64,000 bases of DNA from Neopusillimonas aromaticivorans (GCF_030344915.1 NZ_CP128233.1:62001-126000); one strand, 5' to 3'. Numbered from the stretch's first letter, positions 28,753 through 38,638 are shown. Numbers and translations are program-made. The notes: generated from the letters alone by a model not told the origin.

Positions 28753-29634
28753 TTACAGCACCGATTTGAGCAATTTGCCCATTTCGGAAGGATCGCGTGT
28801 CGTACGAATACCGCACGCTTCCATGACTTCAAGTTTGGCATCTGCTGTATCAGCACCGCCAGAAATCAGGGCACCCGCGTGACCCATACGCTTGCCGGCA
28901 GGCGCCGTCACGCCAGCGATAAAGCCGACAACAGGTTTCTTCATGTTGTCTTTCGCCCACAGCGCAGCTTCAACTTCGTCAGGCCCACCGATTTCACCGA
29001 TCATGATGACCGCATCCGTGTCGGGATCTTCGTTGAACATCTTCAGAATGTCGATGTGCTTCAAGCCATTGATGGGGTCACCACCAATGCCGACAGCCGA
29101 CGACTGGCCCAGACCCAGTTCGGTCAGTTGGGCAACCGCTTCGTACGTCAGGGTGCCGGAACGGCTGACCACACCAATACGGCCTTTGCGCGAAATGTGA
29201 CCGGGCATAATACCGATTTTCAGCTCGTCGGGCGTAATGAGACCGGGGCAGTTCGGGCCGAGCAACAAGGTTTTCTTGTTTTCAGCGCGCATGCGGTTGC
29301 GGACTTCCAGCATGTCACGTACAGGAATGCCTTCGGTGATACAAATGACCAGATCCAGGTCGGCTTCAGCCGCTTCCCAGATGGCTGCTGCAGCACCTGC
29401 AGGCGGAACGTAGATAACCGAAACAGTTGCACCAGTCGCTTCTTTCGCTTCTTTTACAGTAGCGTAGATCGGCACGCCTTCGAACTCTTCACCGGCTTTC
29501 TTTGGGTGTACGCCAGCAACAAACGCATTCTTGCCGTTTGCATATTCACGGCACATACGGGTGTGGAACTGACCCGTTTTACCGGTCATACCCTGGGTAA
29601 TGACTTTTGTGTCTTTGTTGATCAAGATCGACAT
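28753..29634 (-). CDS. sucD: Succinyl-CoA synthetase alpha subunit
   Basis: 293 residues. CoA-binding Rossmann part at the N-terminus (TKVITQGMTGKTGQFHT), NCPGLI loop, and the phosphorylated His in GKRMGHAGALISGG near residue 247. With SucC makes succinate and ATP (or GTP) from succinyl-CoA in the TCA cycle. This also recycles the succinate/succinyl-CoA used by PcaIJ. Follows sucC by 21 bases. Confidence 0.97.
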   Translation of the reverse strand: MSILINKDTKVITQGMTGKTGQFHTRMCREYANGKNAFVAGVHPKKAGEEFEGVPIYATVKEAKEATGATVSVIYVPPAGAAAAIWEAAEADLDLVICITEGIPVRDMLEVRNRMRAENKKTLLLGPNCPGLITPDELKIGIMPGHISRKGRIGVVSRSGTLTYEAVAQLTELGLGQSSAVGIGGDPINGLKHIDILKMFNEDPDTDAVIMIGEIGGPDEVEAALWAKDNMKKPVVGFIAGVTAPAGKRMGHAGALISGGADTADAKLEVMEACGIRTTRDPSEMGKLLKSVL

Positions 29635-29655
29635 TTACAAATCCTCGACAAATTC

Positions 29656-30816
29656 TTATTTTGTGGCGGCTACGACTTTGGTCGCGGCTTCGGCCATGGT
29701 GTCAGCACTGATGATGGGCAAACCGGACTCGGCCAACAGTTTCTTGCCCAGTTCCTCGTTGGTACCCTTCATGCGGACGACCAGCGGAACACTGAGGTTT
29801 ACGGCCTTGCACGCAGCAATAACGCCTTCGGCGATAACGTCGCAACGCATGATGCCGCCAAAGATGTTGACCAGAATAGCCTTGACATCTTTGTTCTTGA
29901 GCATGATCTTGAACGCTTCAGTGACTTTTTCAGCCGTCGCACCACCACCAACGTCGAGGAAGTTGGCGGGTTCGCCGCCAAACAATTTGATGGTGTCCAT
30001 GGTTGCCATGGCCAGACCGGCACCGTTCACCAGACAGCCGATGTTACCGTCGAGCTGAATGTAGGCCAGATCAAATTTGCTGGCCTCGACTTCGGCCGGA
30101 TCTTCTTCATCAAGGTCGCGGTACGCAACGATTTCGGGGTGACGGAACAAGGCGTTCGAGTCAAAGTTGAACTTGGCGTCAAGCGCGATGATGTCGCCTG
30201 AACCTGTAAGAATCAGTGGGTTGATTTCGGCCAGTGATGCGTCGGTTTCCCAGTACGCTTTGTACAGCTTCTGGAATTCTGCTGCGGCTTTACCCACCGA
30301 AGCTTCGGGAACGCCAATGCCACGAGCCAGTTCGGCGGCTTCGGCATCGGTCAGACCGGTTTTGGGGTCAACAAAAACCTTCAGGATTTTTTCAGGGCTG
30401 GACTCGGCAACTTCCTCGATGTCCATACCGCCTTCGCTGGAGGCCATGACGCAAACGCGCTGTGTGCCACGGTCGGTAACGATACCAACGTAGTACTCTT
30501 TCTTGATGTCAGCGCCTTCTTCAATGAGCAAGCGACGTACTTTCTGACCTTCTGGGCCAGTCTGGTGTGTGACCAGTTGCATGCCCAGAATTTCAGATGA
30601 CAGTTGGCGGACTTCTTCGATAGAACGGCCCAGCTTGACGCCACCACCCTTACCGCGACCACCCGCGTGGATCTGTGCCTTGACAACCCATACCGGACCG
30701 CCGAGCTTTTCGGCAGCGGCAACGGCTTCGTCAACTGAGAAAGCAGGAATCCCGCGCGGCACTGTAACGCCAAATTGCTTCAGCAGTTCCTTGCCTTGAT
30801 ACTCGTGAATTTTCAT
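29656..30816 (-). CDS. sucC: Succinyl-CoA synthetase beta subunit
   Basis: 386 residues. ATP-grasp domain at the N-terminus (MKIHEYQGKELLKQFGV, KAQIHAGGRGKGGGVK) and a C-terminal flavodoxin-like CoA ligase domain (ILVNIFGGIMRCD, RMKGTNEELGKKLL). First gene of sucCD. Confidence 0.97.
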   Translation of the reverse strand: MKIHEYQGKELLKQFGVTVPRGIPAFSVDEAVAAAEKLGGPVWVVKAQIHAGGRGKGGGVKLGRSIEEVRQLSSEILGMQLVTHQTGPEGQKVRRLLIEEGADIKKEYYVGIVTDRGTQRVCVMASSEGGMDIEEVAESSPEKILKVFVDPKTGLTDAEAAELARGIGVPEASVGKAAAEFQKLYKAYWETDASLAEINPLILTGSGDIIALDAKFNFDSNALFRHPEIVAYRDLDEEDPAEVEASKFDLAYIQLDGNIGCLVNGAGLAMATMDTIKLFGGEPANFLDVGGGATAEKVTEAFKIMLKNKDVKAILVNIFGGIMRCDVIAEGVIAACKAVNLSVPLVVRMKGTNEELGKKLLAESGLPIISADTMAEAATKVVAATK

Positions 30817-30871
30817 TTGTTACCTGTCAGAACGTAAAGAATAAGAAAAAACTTGCCTGTTAAGACACCGG

Positions 30872-31519
30872 CTAACCGGCTGATACTGCAGACCCCGACG
30901 CAGCCTTGTCGTCTTCGCCTGGCGACGACGATTTGACATACCATTGGGGATAAAACTTAAGAGTCATCGGGCTGTCGACCCGCAAGGCGTGACAGCCGTC
31001 GATATGGAATGGCCGCTTGGCTGGATCAGTGCTTCGGGTTTTGTCTTCGGTTTCGACCGCGTTGTTCTCGGTGCCAGCCTGTTTGCGTCGGCGCCCGGCC
31101 ATGGCTTGCACGGCAGCCGTAGGCAAAATGTAAGAAAGTTCGCTGAGGTGGGTACACCCTGCTGTACGCCCGAACCTTGCCTTGACTGCATTACGGAAGC
31201 CCTTGAGCAGGTTCATTCCCACCAGGTCTTTGTAGTCAGGCGCAATACAGAAACAGTGTTCTTTATAAGGTGCGGCATCGTAAGCCGCCAGGGCTTCGGT
31301 GATGGTGAAGCTGGCATCGATGGTGACACGCAAATGCATATGATGCACGGGCTGCCCCGCCACATGGATAGACCCGTCGTGTTTGGGAAAATCGTAACCC
31401 TTCACATCAATGAGTTCAGCTTCGAGATCCCACTGGCCGTCGTCCCGAGCGTATGCATCGACACGCATTGTGCGCGTATGCAGGTGCTCTCGGGTAGCGG
31501 TGGATGGCGGTAGTGGCAT
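30872..31519 (-). CDS. DUF2889-domain protein
   Basis: 215 residues. The pattern (LHTRTMRVDAYARDDGQWDLEAELIDVK ... VHHMHLRVTIDASFTI ... LKGFRNAVKARFGRTAGCTHLSELSY) fits the DUF2889 family, of unknown function and common in Betaproteobacteria between recX and sucC. The last ~60 residues are a poorly conserved charged tail. No membrane segment. Confidence 0.85.
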   Translation of the reverse strand: MPLPPSTATREHLHTRTMRVDAYARDDGQWDLEAELIDVKGYDFPKHDGSIHVAGQPVHHMHLRVTIDASFTITEALAAYDAAPYKEHCFCIAPDYKDLVGMNLLKGFRNAVKARFGRTAGCTHLSELSYILPTAAVQAMAGRRRKQAGTENNAVETEDKTRSTDPAKRPFHIDGCHALRVDSPMTLKFYPQWYVKSSSPGEDDKAASGSAVSAG

Positions 31520-31593
31520 GAACGTGACTTGGTGCTATGGAGCAGTAAACTTTTAAAGTATAACGCACAGCAACACGATTAGCGCAACCGGCG

Positions 31594-32247
31594 CTAGATG
31601 GAAAAGTCATCGAGTTCGCCCAGAATGCGGCGCAAAATGGCGGGCGAAAAACCACGAGACGCTAAAAATCGTACCTGACGGGCGTATTCGCGAGCATCGG
31701 CCGGCGCCGTACCGAACTTGCGTGCCCAGACGGCCTGGGCACGTTCATACTCAGTACCCTGAAGCTGCTGACGAATGGATTCAAGCGCGGTATCCGTTAA
31801 GCCGTGTTGACGCAGTTCGTGCATGATCACCGTTGAGCCTTTGGCGGGTGCCCGCCGGTTAACCAGACTTTGAGCAAAACGTTGATCGGATAACCACTTG
31901 CCTTGTTCAAGCTCGTTCAACAGGCGCGGGATTTCGTCAGGATCGTCAGGATTGGCGTAGGGCTGCAATTTTCGTTGCAATTCGGCACGGGAATGCTCGC
32001 GGCGAGATAAATAGCCAATGGCACGGGCCTTCAGCGATGGGCCGCTTTTGGCTCGCCCTGTGCCAATATCAGCAGACCCGGCACCTTCACGACCTGATGA
32101 AAACGACCTGCGCCTGGTCGAGGAGCGCTGCCATACCGAAACGTCAGCGTCGGCGCCCCCTGCCATTAAGGTTGCCCCCTTCGCACGAACCGGCTTCGCC
32201 TCGGGCAACGCCAGTTGTTCAAATTCATCGTCGGGATCGGCAACCAT
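31594..32247 (-). CDS. recX: Regulatory protein RecX
   Basis: 217 residues: a disordered N-terminal ~65 residues, then the three-helix repeats of RecX (AIGYLSRREHSRAELQRKLQPY, KWLSDQRFAQSLVNRRA, VRFLASRGFSPAILRRIL). Binds RecA filaments and limits their activity. Located 48 bases downstream of recA, so co-transcribed and SOS-induced with it. Confidence 0.95.
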   Translation of the reverse strand: MVADPDDEFEQLALPEAKPVRAKGATLMAGGADADVSVWQRSSTRRRSFSSGREGAGSADIGTGRAKSGPSLKARAIGYLSRREHSRAELQRKLQPYANPDDPDEIPRLLNELEQGKWLSDQRFAQSLVNRRAPAKGSTVIMHELRQHGLTDTALESIRQQLQGTEYERAQAVWARKFGTAPADAREYARQVRFLASRGFSPAILRRILGELDDFSI

Positions 32248-32295
32248 AGGGACAAGGACTCAGGTCATGTGGATAAAGGCCCAGGAAATTGCCGT

Positions 32296-33393
32296 TCAAT
32301 CTTCGGGTTGGCCTTCAAGATCTTCGTCGGGAGCGGGAGAGTCGGGCGATTCTGAATACGCCTGAGCCTGCGCACGCGCCACCACACCCATTTGCTCACG
32401 CACACGATTTTCGATTTCGATGGCCATGGCGGGGTGTTCTTTCAGGTATTCGCGGACATTATCTTTACCTTGACCAATACGGGTGCCGTTGTAGCTGAAC
32501 CATGCCCCAGCCTTGTCGACGATGCCCGCCTGCACACCAAGATCGATGATTTCGCCTTCGCGCGAAATACCTGCACCGTACATGATGTCGAATTCGGCCT
32601 GCTTGAAAGGTGGCGCCACCTTGTTCTTGACGATTTTGACGCGGGTTTCGTTGCCAACGACCTCATCGCCCTTTTTGATGGAACCGATGCGACGGATATC
32701 AAGACGTACCGACGAGTAAAACTTGAGCGCGTTACCACCCGTGGTTGTTTCAGGGTTACCAAACATGACGCCGATTTTCATGCGGATTTGATTGATGAAA
32801 ATGACCATGCAGTTGGCGCGCTTGATATTGGCCGTAAGCTTGCGCAGCGCCTGACTCATGAGGCGAGCCTGCAGGCCGGGCAAGGAGTCACCCATGTCGC
32901 CTTCGATTTCGGCCTTGGGCACCAAAGCGGCTACCGAGTCGATAACGATAAGGTCGACACTGCCCGAACGCACCAGGGCGTCGGTAATTTCAAGCGCCTG
33001 CTCGCCGGTATCGGGCTGGGAGATCAGCAAGTCGGTAAGGTTGACCCCGAGGCGCGAGGCGTACTGAACATCGAGGGCATGTTCGGCGTCGATGAACGCA
33101 CAGGTGCCGCCGAGCTTTTGCATTTCGGCAATGACCTGCAGTGTAAGCGTGGTTTTACCGGACGATTCAGGCCCATAGATTTCAACAACACGACCACGCG
33201 GCAGACCACCGACGCCCAAGGCGATATCAAGACCAAGCGAGCCAGTGGAAACCACCTGGATATCGTGTTCGACCTGGTTGTCGCCATAGCGCATGACCGA
33301 ACCCTTGCCAAATTGCTTTTCGATTTGCGACAGGGCCGCCGAAAGCGCCTTGGCGCGCTCTGCGGAAGCGGTTTTGCTTTGTTTGACGTCCAT
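32296..33393 (-). CDS. recA: Recombinase A
   Basis: 365 residues from ATG at 33393 (AAGGAA upstream); an in-frame start at 33408 would add five residues. Walker A GPESSGKTTL, Walker B LIVIDSVAAL, DNA-binding loops around IRMKIGVMFGNPETTTGG, and the usual acidic C-terminus. Catalyses strand exchange and stimulates LexA self-cleavage. A LexA box lies at 33438-33457. Confidence 0.98.
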   Translation of the reverse strand: MDVKQSKTASAERAKALSAALSQIEKQFGKGSVMRYGDNQVEHDIQVVSTGSLGLDIALGVGGLPRGRVVEIYGPESSGKTTLTLQVIAEMQKLGGTCAFIDAEHALDVQYASRLGVNLTDLLISQPDTGEQALEITDALVRSGSVDLIVIDSVAALVPKAEIEGDMGDSLPGLQARLMSQALRKLTANIKRANCMVIFINQIRMKIGVMFGNPETTTGGNALKFYSSVRLDIRRIGSIKKGDEVVGNETRVKIVKNKVAPPFKQAEFDIMYGAGISREGEIIDLGVQAGIVDKAGAWFSYNGTRIGQGKDNVREYLKEHPAMAIEIENRVREQMGVVARAQAQAYSESPDSPAPDEDLEGQPED

Positions 33394-33437
33394 GGTGGTT
33401 CCTTGCATTGGAAAAACTGAATTATTGCATCAAATTA

Positions 33438-33457
33438 TACTGTATAAAAATACAGAT
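33438..33457 (-). promoter_or_regulatory. LexA (SOS) box of recA
   Basis: TACTGTATAAAAATACAGAT, close to the consensus TACTGTATATATATACAGTA; 45 bases upstream of the recA start. It serves as an in-window reference for the other LexA-like sites. Confidence 0.85.
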
Positions 33458-33910
33458 AAACAGTAATATATCTGTTCACAACCAAAACACCGACATCAAT
33501 ACGCCCGCATCGTTGCGCATCAGTTAACGATGGCGCACTCGACCAAAACCCAAACCAAAGCCTTCAGAATAGCGTTTCAGGCCTCACACACTGCCTTTCA
33601 GCCTCAATCGCGTGGCCCCAATCAGGCGTGGCACAGCGACGTACACCAAGTCACGCTTCACTCATCATCAACCGTAATTTGCGCGACACACTATCGTAGT
33701 TTCCGCGCCGGATATTTTCGACACACAACCCGCTGCTCGGCCTGTCACCCTACTTTTTCATACGGCAACAGTCTTTCTGGCTTAACCACACATTTATTTG
33801 TCCAGCCTCAAATTTTTTCGTCCAGCCGCACAAATTTCTTTAAGCCTACCCCGCTTTTTTTAGGCTTACAATCACTCGCTTCTGTTTTTCTTTGCTCAGG
33901 CTACCTAATT
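33458..33910. other. Intergenic region between recA and rdgC
   Basis: About 450 bases with open frames that run into rdgC but with atypical composition and no ribosome binding site; I regard it as promoter space for the divergent genes. No RNA gene or repeat recognised. Confidence 0.5.
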
Positions 33911-34813
33911 ATGTGGTTCAAAAATCTGAAAGTCTTCCGTCTCGCGCCCACCTGGGCCCCTTCTACCGGGGCCATTGAAGACGCCCTTGAAAAAATGGCG
34001 TTCAGGCCCGGCAGCAGCCACGATATGCAAAGCCTGGGGTGGGTCCCGCCTGCTGAAGGCCTGGGCCTGGTTCATGCTCTTAACGGCCAACTTCTGTTTG
34101 CACTGCGCGCCGACAAAAAACTGTTGCCCAGCACCGTCGTCAATCAGGTGGCCCGTGCGCGCGCCCAAGACATCGAAGAACAGCAAGGCTACAAGCCAGG
34201 CCGCAAGCAAATGAAGGAAATCAAAGAACGGGTTACCGAAGAACTGCTGCCCAAGGCCTTCAGCGTCTATCGTGACACCCGGGTATGGGTCGACACGCAC
34301 AATCACTGGCTGGTCATCGATGCTGCCGCCAGCGCCAAAAGCGACGAAGTCCTGGGCATGCTGGCCAAGGTCTTTGACCCATTCCCGGTCAGCCCGCTGT
34401 ACACCGAAATCTCTCCCGCCTCGGCCATGACCAGCTGGCTGGTCGATAACGAAGCTCCCGGCCCGTTCAGCATCGATCAAGACACCGAATTGCGCTCCAC
34501 CAGCGAAAGCGGTGCTGCCGTACGCTATGTGCGGCACTCGCTTGAAGCCGACGAAGTGCGTAAACACGTCGAAAACGGCAAACAATGCACACGGCTGGCG
34601 CTGACATGGGCAGACCGCGTGTCATTTGTCCTGACCGACGGCCTTGACATCAAACGCGTCTCGCCCCTTGATGTCATCAAAGAAGGCCCCGACGCTGTCG
34701 CCGCCAATGATGCCGATGCGTTCGACACTGACTTCGCACTGATGAGCGGCGAACTGTCAAAACTGCTTGATGACCTTATCGGTGCACTGGGCGGCGAAAA
34801 AACCACCCATTGA
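33911..34813 (+). CDS. rdgC: Recombination-associated protein RdgC
   Basis: 300 residues from ATG at 33911, matching the family start MWFKNLKVFRL; an upstream in-frame extension to 33530 is not convincing. Contains WVPPAEG, GRKQMKEIKERVTEELLPKAFS and WVDTHNHWLVIDAAS typical of RdgC. It forms a ring on double-stranded DNA and modulates RecA. Its divergence from recA fits this role. Confidence 0.95.
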   Translation: MWFKNLKVFRLAPTWAPSTGAIEDALEKMAFRPGSSHDMQSLGWVPPAEGLGLVHALNGQLLFALRADKKLLPSTVVNQVARARAQDIEEQQGYKPGRKQMKEIKERVTEELLPKAFSVYRDTRVWVDTHNHWLVIDAAASAKSDEVLGMLAKVFDPFPVSPLYTEISPASAMTSWLVDNEAPGPFSIDQDTELRSTSESGAAVRYVRHSLEADEVRKHVENGKQCTRLALTWADRVSFVLTDGLDIKRVSPLDVIKEGPDAVAANDADAFDTDFALMSGELSKLLDDLIGALGGEKTTH

Positions 34814-34854
34814 CCGCCAGGCTGTTTCACTGCCACACCACCCGTTCGCAAAAC

Positions 34855-34874
34855 GGCCCCGTCATTGCGGGGCC
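34855..34874. terminator. Hairpin between rdgC and pyrB
   Basis: GGCCCCG-TCATTG-CGGGGCC, a perfect 7-bp stem between two convergent genes. Confidence 0.65.
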
Positions 34875-34982
34875 ATGTCGAACACAGCATTACTGCTTAT
34901 CGGCCTGACTGCCGGAAAAACCGCCACGACATGCCGCACTAACGGTCAGAATCATTGGCGGGAATCATCGGCAAATGTCGTA

Positions 34983-36278
34983 TCAATCGATACCATGAAA
35001 AATGCTGTCATCAGGGCCAATGTGCGTGGGCGGGCTCCAGGTTACATCACGCAGCGAATGCTGCACCAAGCCCTCAACACCCAGCAATACCGCAAAAATC
35101 GCCATACGCACCGGGATACCGTTGTCGGTCTGGCGGAAAATCGCCAGACGCGGGTCATCGTTCAGGTCAACGCTCAGGTCATTGGCACCTTCCCGGCTGT
35201 CGCGCGGCAACGGGTGCATAACAATAACGTCAGGGCCGCAACATTTATCGACAATCGCTTTGTTCACCTGAAAATCGGCACTGTAGCCCTCAAGGTCTTC
35301 GCCTGAAAAACGCTCTTTTTGCACCCGGGTAGCGTAAATGACATCAGCACCCACCAACCCTTCTTCAAGCGAGTTGCTTTGCTCAATGACATGCCCACCG
35401 CCCTGGCTGACTTGCTCAAGAATGTAATCGGGCATCTCAAGACCGCGCGGTGAAATCAGCGTGAATTTCAGGCCACGATACAGGGCCAGCAGCTTGATCA
35501 GCGAATGCACAGTGCGACCATATTTCAGATCACCGACCAACGCAATATGAGCACCATCAAGCAATTTACCCAACCGCGAAAACTCGGTCAAAATTGTGTA
35601 CAAATCAAGCAGTGCCTGGCTGGGGTGTTCGCCCGGGCCATCACCACCGTTTACCACCGGGATATTCGTGGCGCGCGCGAACTCGGCAACCGAGCCCTTT
35701 TCAGGGTGGCGAATCACCATGGCATCGACATAGCCACTTAGCACACGGCTGGTATCGTAAATTGATTCGCCCTTGGCCATCGACGAAAACGTAAAGCCGG
35801 TGGTGTCACAAACCGAACCACCCAGCCGGCAAAATGCCGCACCGAAACTGACACGGGTTCGCGTACTGGCCTCGAAAAACAAGTTGCCCAGAACGGCCCC
35901 TTCCAGCACACGCGATACCTTTTGACGCCGTGCAATCGGCTGCATCAGATCGGCAATGCGAAACAGCTCTTCAACCGATTCCCGCGAAAACTGATCAACC
36001 GATAACAACTGGTGCTTGCCTTCAATGGCAATGCGATCACGTAGCGGACCCGATTGTGCACTTTGCGCATACTTTCGCAGCAACGACTCGTTTTCAACGA
36101 TTTCGGTCACAAACCGACCCACGACCTCAGGCATGCTGCGTGCTTCCTGGGAGCCCTCGGGTAGCAACCACGTGTCGAGCGCACGACGCTTCACACCAAT
36201 ACGCGCAGCGAAAACATCACGCGTCAAATTTAGACGACGCATCGCGTCGCGCAGAAAAACTTGCTGAGAAACAGACAT
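34983..36278 (-). CDS. pyrB: Aspartate carbamoyltransferase with N-terminal helix-turn-helix extension
   Basis: 431 residues from ATG at 36278 (AAAGGG upstream), about 120 longer than ordinary PyrB. Residues ~1-60 look like an Xre-type helix-turn-helix (AMRRLNLTRDVFAARIGVKRRALDTWL). The transferase domains follow: FFEASTRTRVSF binds carbamoyl phosphate, NGGDGPGEHPSQALLDL and MHPLPRDSR are catalytic. Makes carbamoyl aspartate for pyrimidine synthesis. A near-perfect palindrome at 36291-36313 in its promoter suggests that the extra domain binds its own control region. Confidence 0.9.
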   Translation of the reverse strand: MSVSQQVFLRDAMRRLNLTRDVFAARIGVKRRALDTWLLPEGSQEARSMPEVVGRFVTEIVENESLLRKYAQSAQSGPLRDRIAIEGKHQLLSVDQFSRESVEELFRIADLMQPIARRQKVSRVLEGAVLGNLFFEASTRTRVSFGAAFCRLGGSVCDTTGFTFSSMAKGESIYDTSRVLSGYVDAMVIRHPEKGSVAEFARATNIPVVNGGDGPGEHPSQALLDLYTILTEFSRLGKLLDGAHIALVGDLKYGRTVHSLIKLLALYRGLKFTLISPRGLEMPDYILEQVSQGGGHVIEQSNSLEEGLVGADVIYATRVQKERFSGEDLEGYSADFQVNKAIVDKCCGPDVIVMHPLPRDSREGANDLSVDLNDDPRLAIFRQTDNGIPVRMAIFAVLLGVEGLVQHSLRDVTWSPPTHIGPDDSIFHGID

Positions 36279-36290
36279 GAGCCACCCTTT

Positions 36291-36313
36291 AAATATACGC
36301 ACTGCGTATATTT
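36291..36313. promoter_or_regulatory. Palindromic operator candidate of pyrB
   Basis: Perfect 11-bp arms AAATATACGCA and TGCGTATATTT around one central C, 12 bases before the pyrB start codon and overlapping the likely promoter. Confidence 0.6.
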
Positions 36314-36368
36314 TATTTTGGACCAACCTCTTTTACGAGAAATTTATGTGCGCTTTAGGCAAAAAACA

Positions 36369-36399
36369 ACGCCCGTCTGGTTCAAACCATAACGGGCGT
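36369..36399 (-). terminator. Hairpin between the lipoprotein gene and pyrB
   Basis: Arms ACGCCCGT (36369-36376) and ACGGGCGT (36392-36399) with an inner TGGTT-CA-AACCA helix. On the minus strand the stem is followed by TTGTTTTTTG. Confidence 0.8.
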
Positions 36400-36499
36400 C
36401 ATTCATCACCAAGCCTGCGTTTGCGATTTTGAGAGCATCCTGTCCCTATCGGATCAAAGATACCTGCAAGCTGCAAACGCGCACAGTTAGCAGAGCCAC

Positions 36500-37090
36500 C
36501 TATTGGGCTGCGGTGCCAGCAGCCCCGGTTGCCGGCTCGGGTGGAACACCTGCAATAGCACGGGCTGCCGCCGTGGCATTGGCTTCTGTACCCACACCAA
36601 ACACCAGTTGGTCAGTGGTGACCGCGGAACTATAGCCCGGTGCTGCCATCATGGTGCGCCCGACCACCAATGCCAGGCGCATATTGGGATTAGCCGCCGT
36701 GATGTCTTGCACTTTCTTCTTGCCCACATCAGTCAACCCCAGGGCCAGCAAACCATCGCCCTGCGGACTGGAGCCTGCGCGAACATCACTGAGATCCTGA
36801 CGCGTAATAACAGGCTGCGGATTCAGATAAATGGTGCCTGACTGGATTTGCACAGGCCGCCACCCCGCATGCTCCTGGATATCAGCCAGAAAAACAGCAA
36901 CAGGTGCCCCCTGACGGGTTGCCTGAACAGTTTCAGCCGGTTTGAGCGGTTCTGCCACGGCCTGAGCCGGTGCCGTGACCGCACCTGCTGAGTCGGCCTG
37001 CCCCTGCCCGACTGGCACGGATTGACACGCTGCCAACGCCAACAGCCCCAGTGGCAACAAGAACCGGCCTGCATGATGAACTGTTTTCAT
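36500..37090 (-). CDS. Hypothetical lipoprotein
   Basis: 196 residues from ATG at 37090 (AGGGGA upstream). Signal peptide with lipobox LLALAAC at residues ~18-24, so probably membrane-anchored in the periplasm or outer membrane. After a Gln/Ala/Pro linker comes a small domain (VAVFLADIQEHAGWRPVQIQSGTIYLNPQPVITRQD). No enzyme motif recognised. A hairpin terminator lies downstream. Confidence 0.75.
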   Translation of the reverse strand: MKTVHHAGRFLLPLGLLALAACQSVPVGQGQADSAGAVTAPAQAVAEPLKPAETVQATRQGAPVAVFLADIQEHAGWRPVQIQSGTIYLNPQPVITRQDLSDVRAGSSPQGDGLLALGLTDVGKKKVQDITAANPNMRLALVVGRTMMAAPGYSSAVTTDQLVFGVGTEANATAAARAIAGVPPEPATGAAGTAAQ

Positions 37091-37235
37091 AGCTCCCCTT
37101 TTGTGCTTCAAAATTGATACCCGATTTTAGCAGGCCATATCCAATCCGGCCCACCCGCCGACAGCCGCAGAAATGCCGTTATAATGCGGCCTCTGAAAGC
37201 AAAAGCAACCAACAATCTATTGAACGGAGGCCAAC

Positions 37236-37376
37236 ATGGCTAATGACAAACCCAAGTTTTCCGCAGGGCTGGTTACCGCCATCATCACACTGGTTTTCAT
37301 CGCCTTGTTTGGTTTCTTCTACCTGAAGGGCGCTGAAGGCATCGGTCAGCAAACACAATTGCTGGAAAGCAAATAA
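37236..37376 (+). CDS. Small single-span membrane protein
   Basis: 46 codons with a perfect ribosome binding site (ACGGAGG, six bases before ATG). Short charged N-terminus (MANDKPKFSAG), one hydrophobic helix (LVTAIITLVFIALFGFFYL) and a polar tail ending LLESK. Too short for usual gene finders, but ribosome binding site and composition support it. Function unknown. Confidence 0.6.
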   Translation: MANDKPKFSAGLVTAIITLVFIALFGFFYLKGAEGIGQQTQLLESK

Positions 37377-37416
37377 GTTTTTGGGCGGCAGGAATACTGC
37401 CCCCAATTAATAATAA

Positions 37417-37994
<578 letters not shown>

Positions 37995-38075
37995 ACTACA
38001 AGCACAGCTGGACCAGTTCGGCTTTGTACGCGGGGAGTGTTTACGGCGCCGACGCCGACCATTAGTATCTTGGTG

Positions 38076-38113
38076 CATACGTGTCCATGGAAAAATAAAT
38101 GGACACGTATGCT
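38076..38113. repeat. 14-bp perfect inverted repeat
   Basis: Arms GCATACGTGTCCAT (38076-38089) and its exact complement (38100-38113) around GGAAAAATAA. It ends next to the stop of an IS-accessory gene fragment. It could be a terminator, a mobile-element end or a recombination scar. Confidence 0.6.
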
Positions 38114-38233
38114 CTAACACAGCGTCAGCGGATTCAAGATGGGGTTGGCTGAACGCTTACCAATGCCCTCACTGGCGATGGCATTTAAATGAGATTCCCA
38201 CCAGGCCTGCCCCGGCCCTTTGGTTGTTGACAT
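38114..38233 (-). pseudogene. Fragment resembling IS66-type accessory gene tnpA, 5' part
   Basis: 39 codons from ATG at 38233 with GGGGAG upstream. MSTTKGPGQAWWESHLNAIA is like the N-terminus of IS66-family TnpA proteins (W-x2-H pattern), after which the sequence (RSANPILNPLTLC) departs. Likely a truncated relic beside the IS3 element. Confidence 0.35.
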
Positions 38234-38347
38234 CTGCGGCTCCCCGAAAAAGACGTAAAATCGATACGATGCCCGATGAGCTTCCCTTGATATTTCGTCT
38301 TCCATCTGGGTGACATATTATTAACGTCACTTGAAGGAAGATGAGCA

Positions 38348-38638
38348 ATGAAGATACCTCGACAGTCATACACCCTGGAGTTCAAGGAATTAGCCGTCAA
38401 GCGGGTCAAGGATGGGCAGTCGTTTTCAGCGGCTGCCAAGGAGCTTGGCATCAATGAGCAGACGTTACGAAACTGGTCGAACGCAGCAGCTCGTGGTGCG
38501 TTGACAGGCTCTTCAAGCAAGCCAGTTTCTGAAGAGCAGATGGAGCTCTCGCGACTACGGGCTGAGAATGTCAGACTCAAGCGTGAGAACGAAATCATAA
38601 AAAAGGCAGCGGCGTACTTCGCGAAAGATGCACTGTGA
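38348..38638 (+). CDS. IS3 transposase OrfA
   Basis: 96 residues: helix-turn-helix (ELAVKRVKDGQSFSAAAKELGINEQTLRNW) and a leucine-zipper-like end (LSRLRAENVRLKRENEIIKKA). An A6G slippery heptamer at about 38599-38605 fits programmed -1 frameshifting into OrfB, which lies in the -1 frame. The stop also overlaps the OrfB GTG (GTGA). Confidence 0.9.
   Translation: MKIPRQSYTLEFKELAVKRVKDGQSFSAAAKELGINEQTLRNWSNAAARGALTGSSSKPVSEEQMELSRLRAENVRLKRENEIIKKAAAYFAKDAL

Noticed and set aside
33530..33910. N-terminal extension of rdgC by 127 codons.
   Set aside because: No ribosome binding site at the upstream start, unlike composition, and the family begins at MWFKNLKVFRL.
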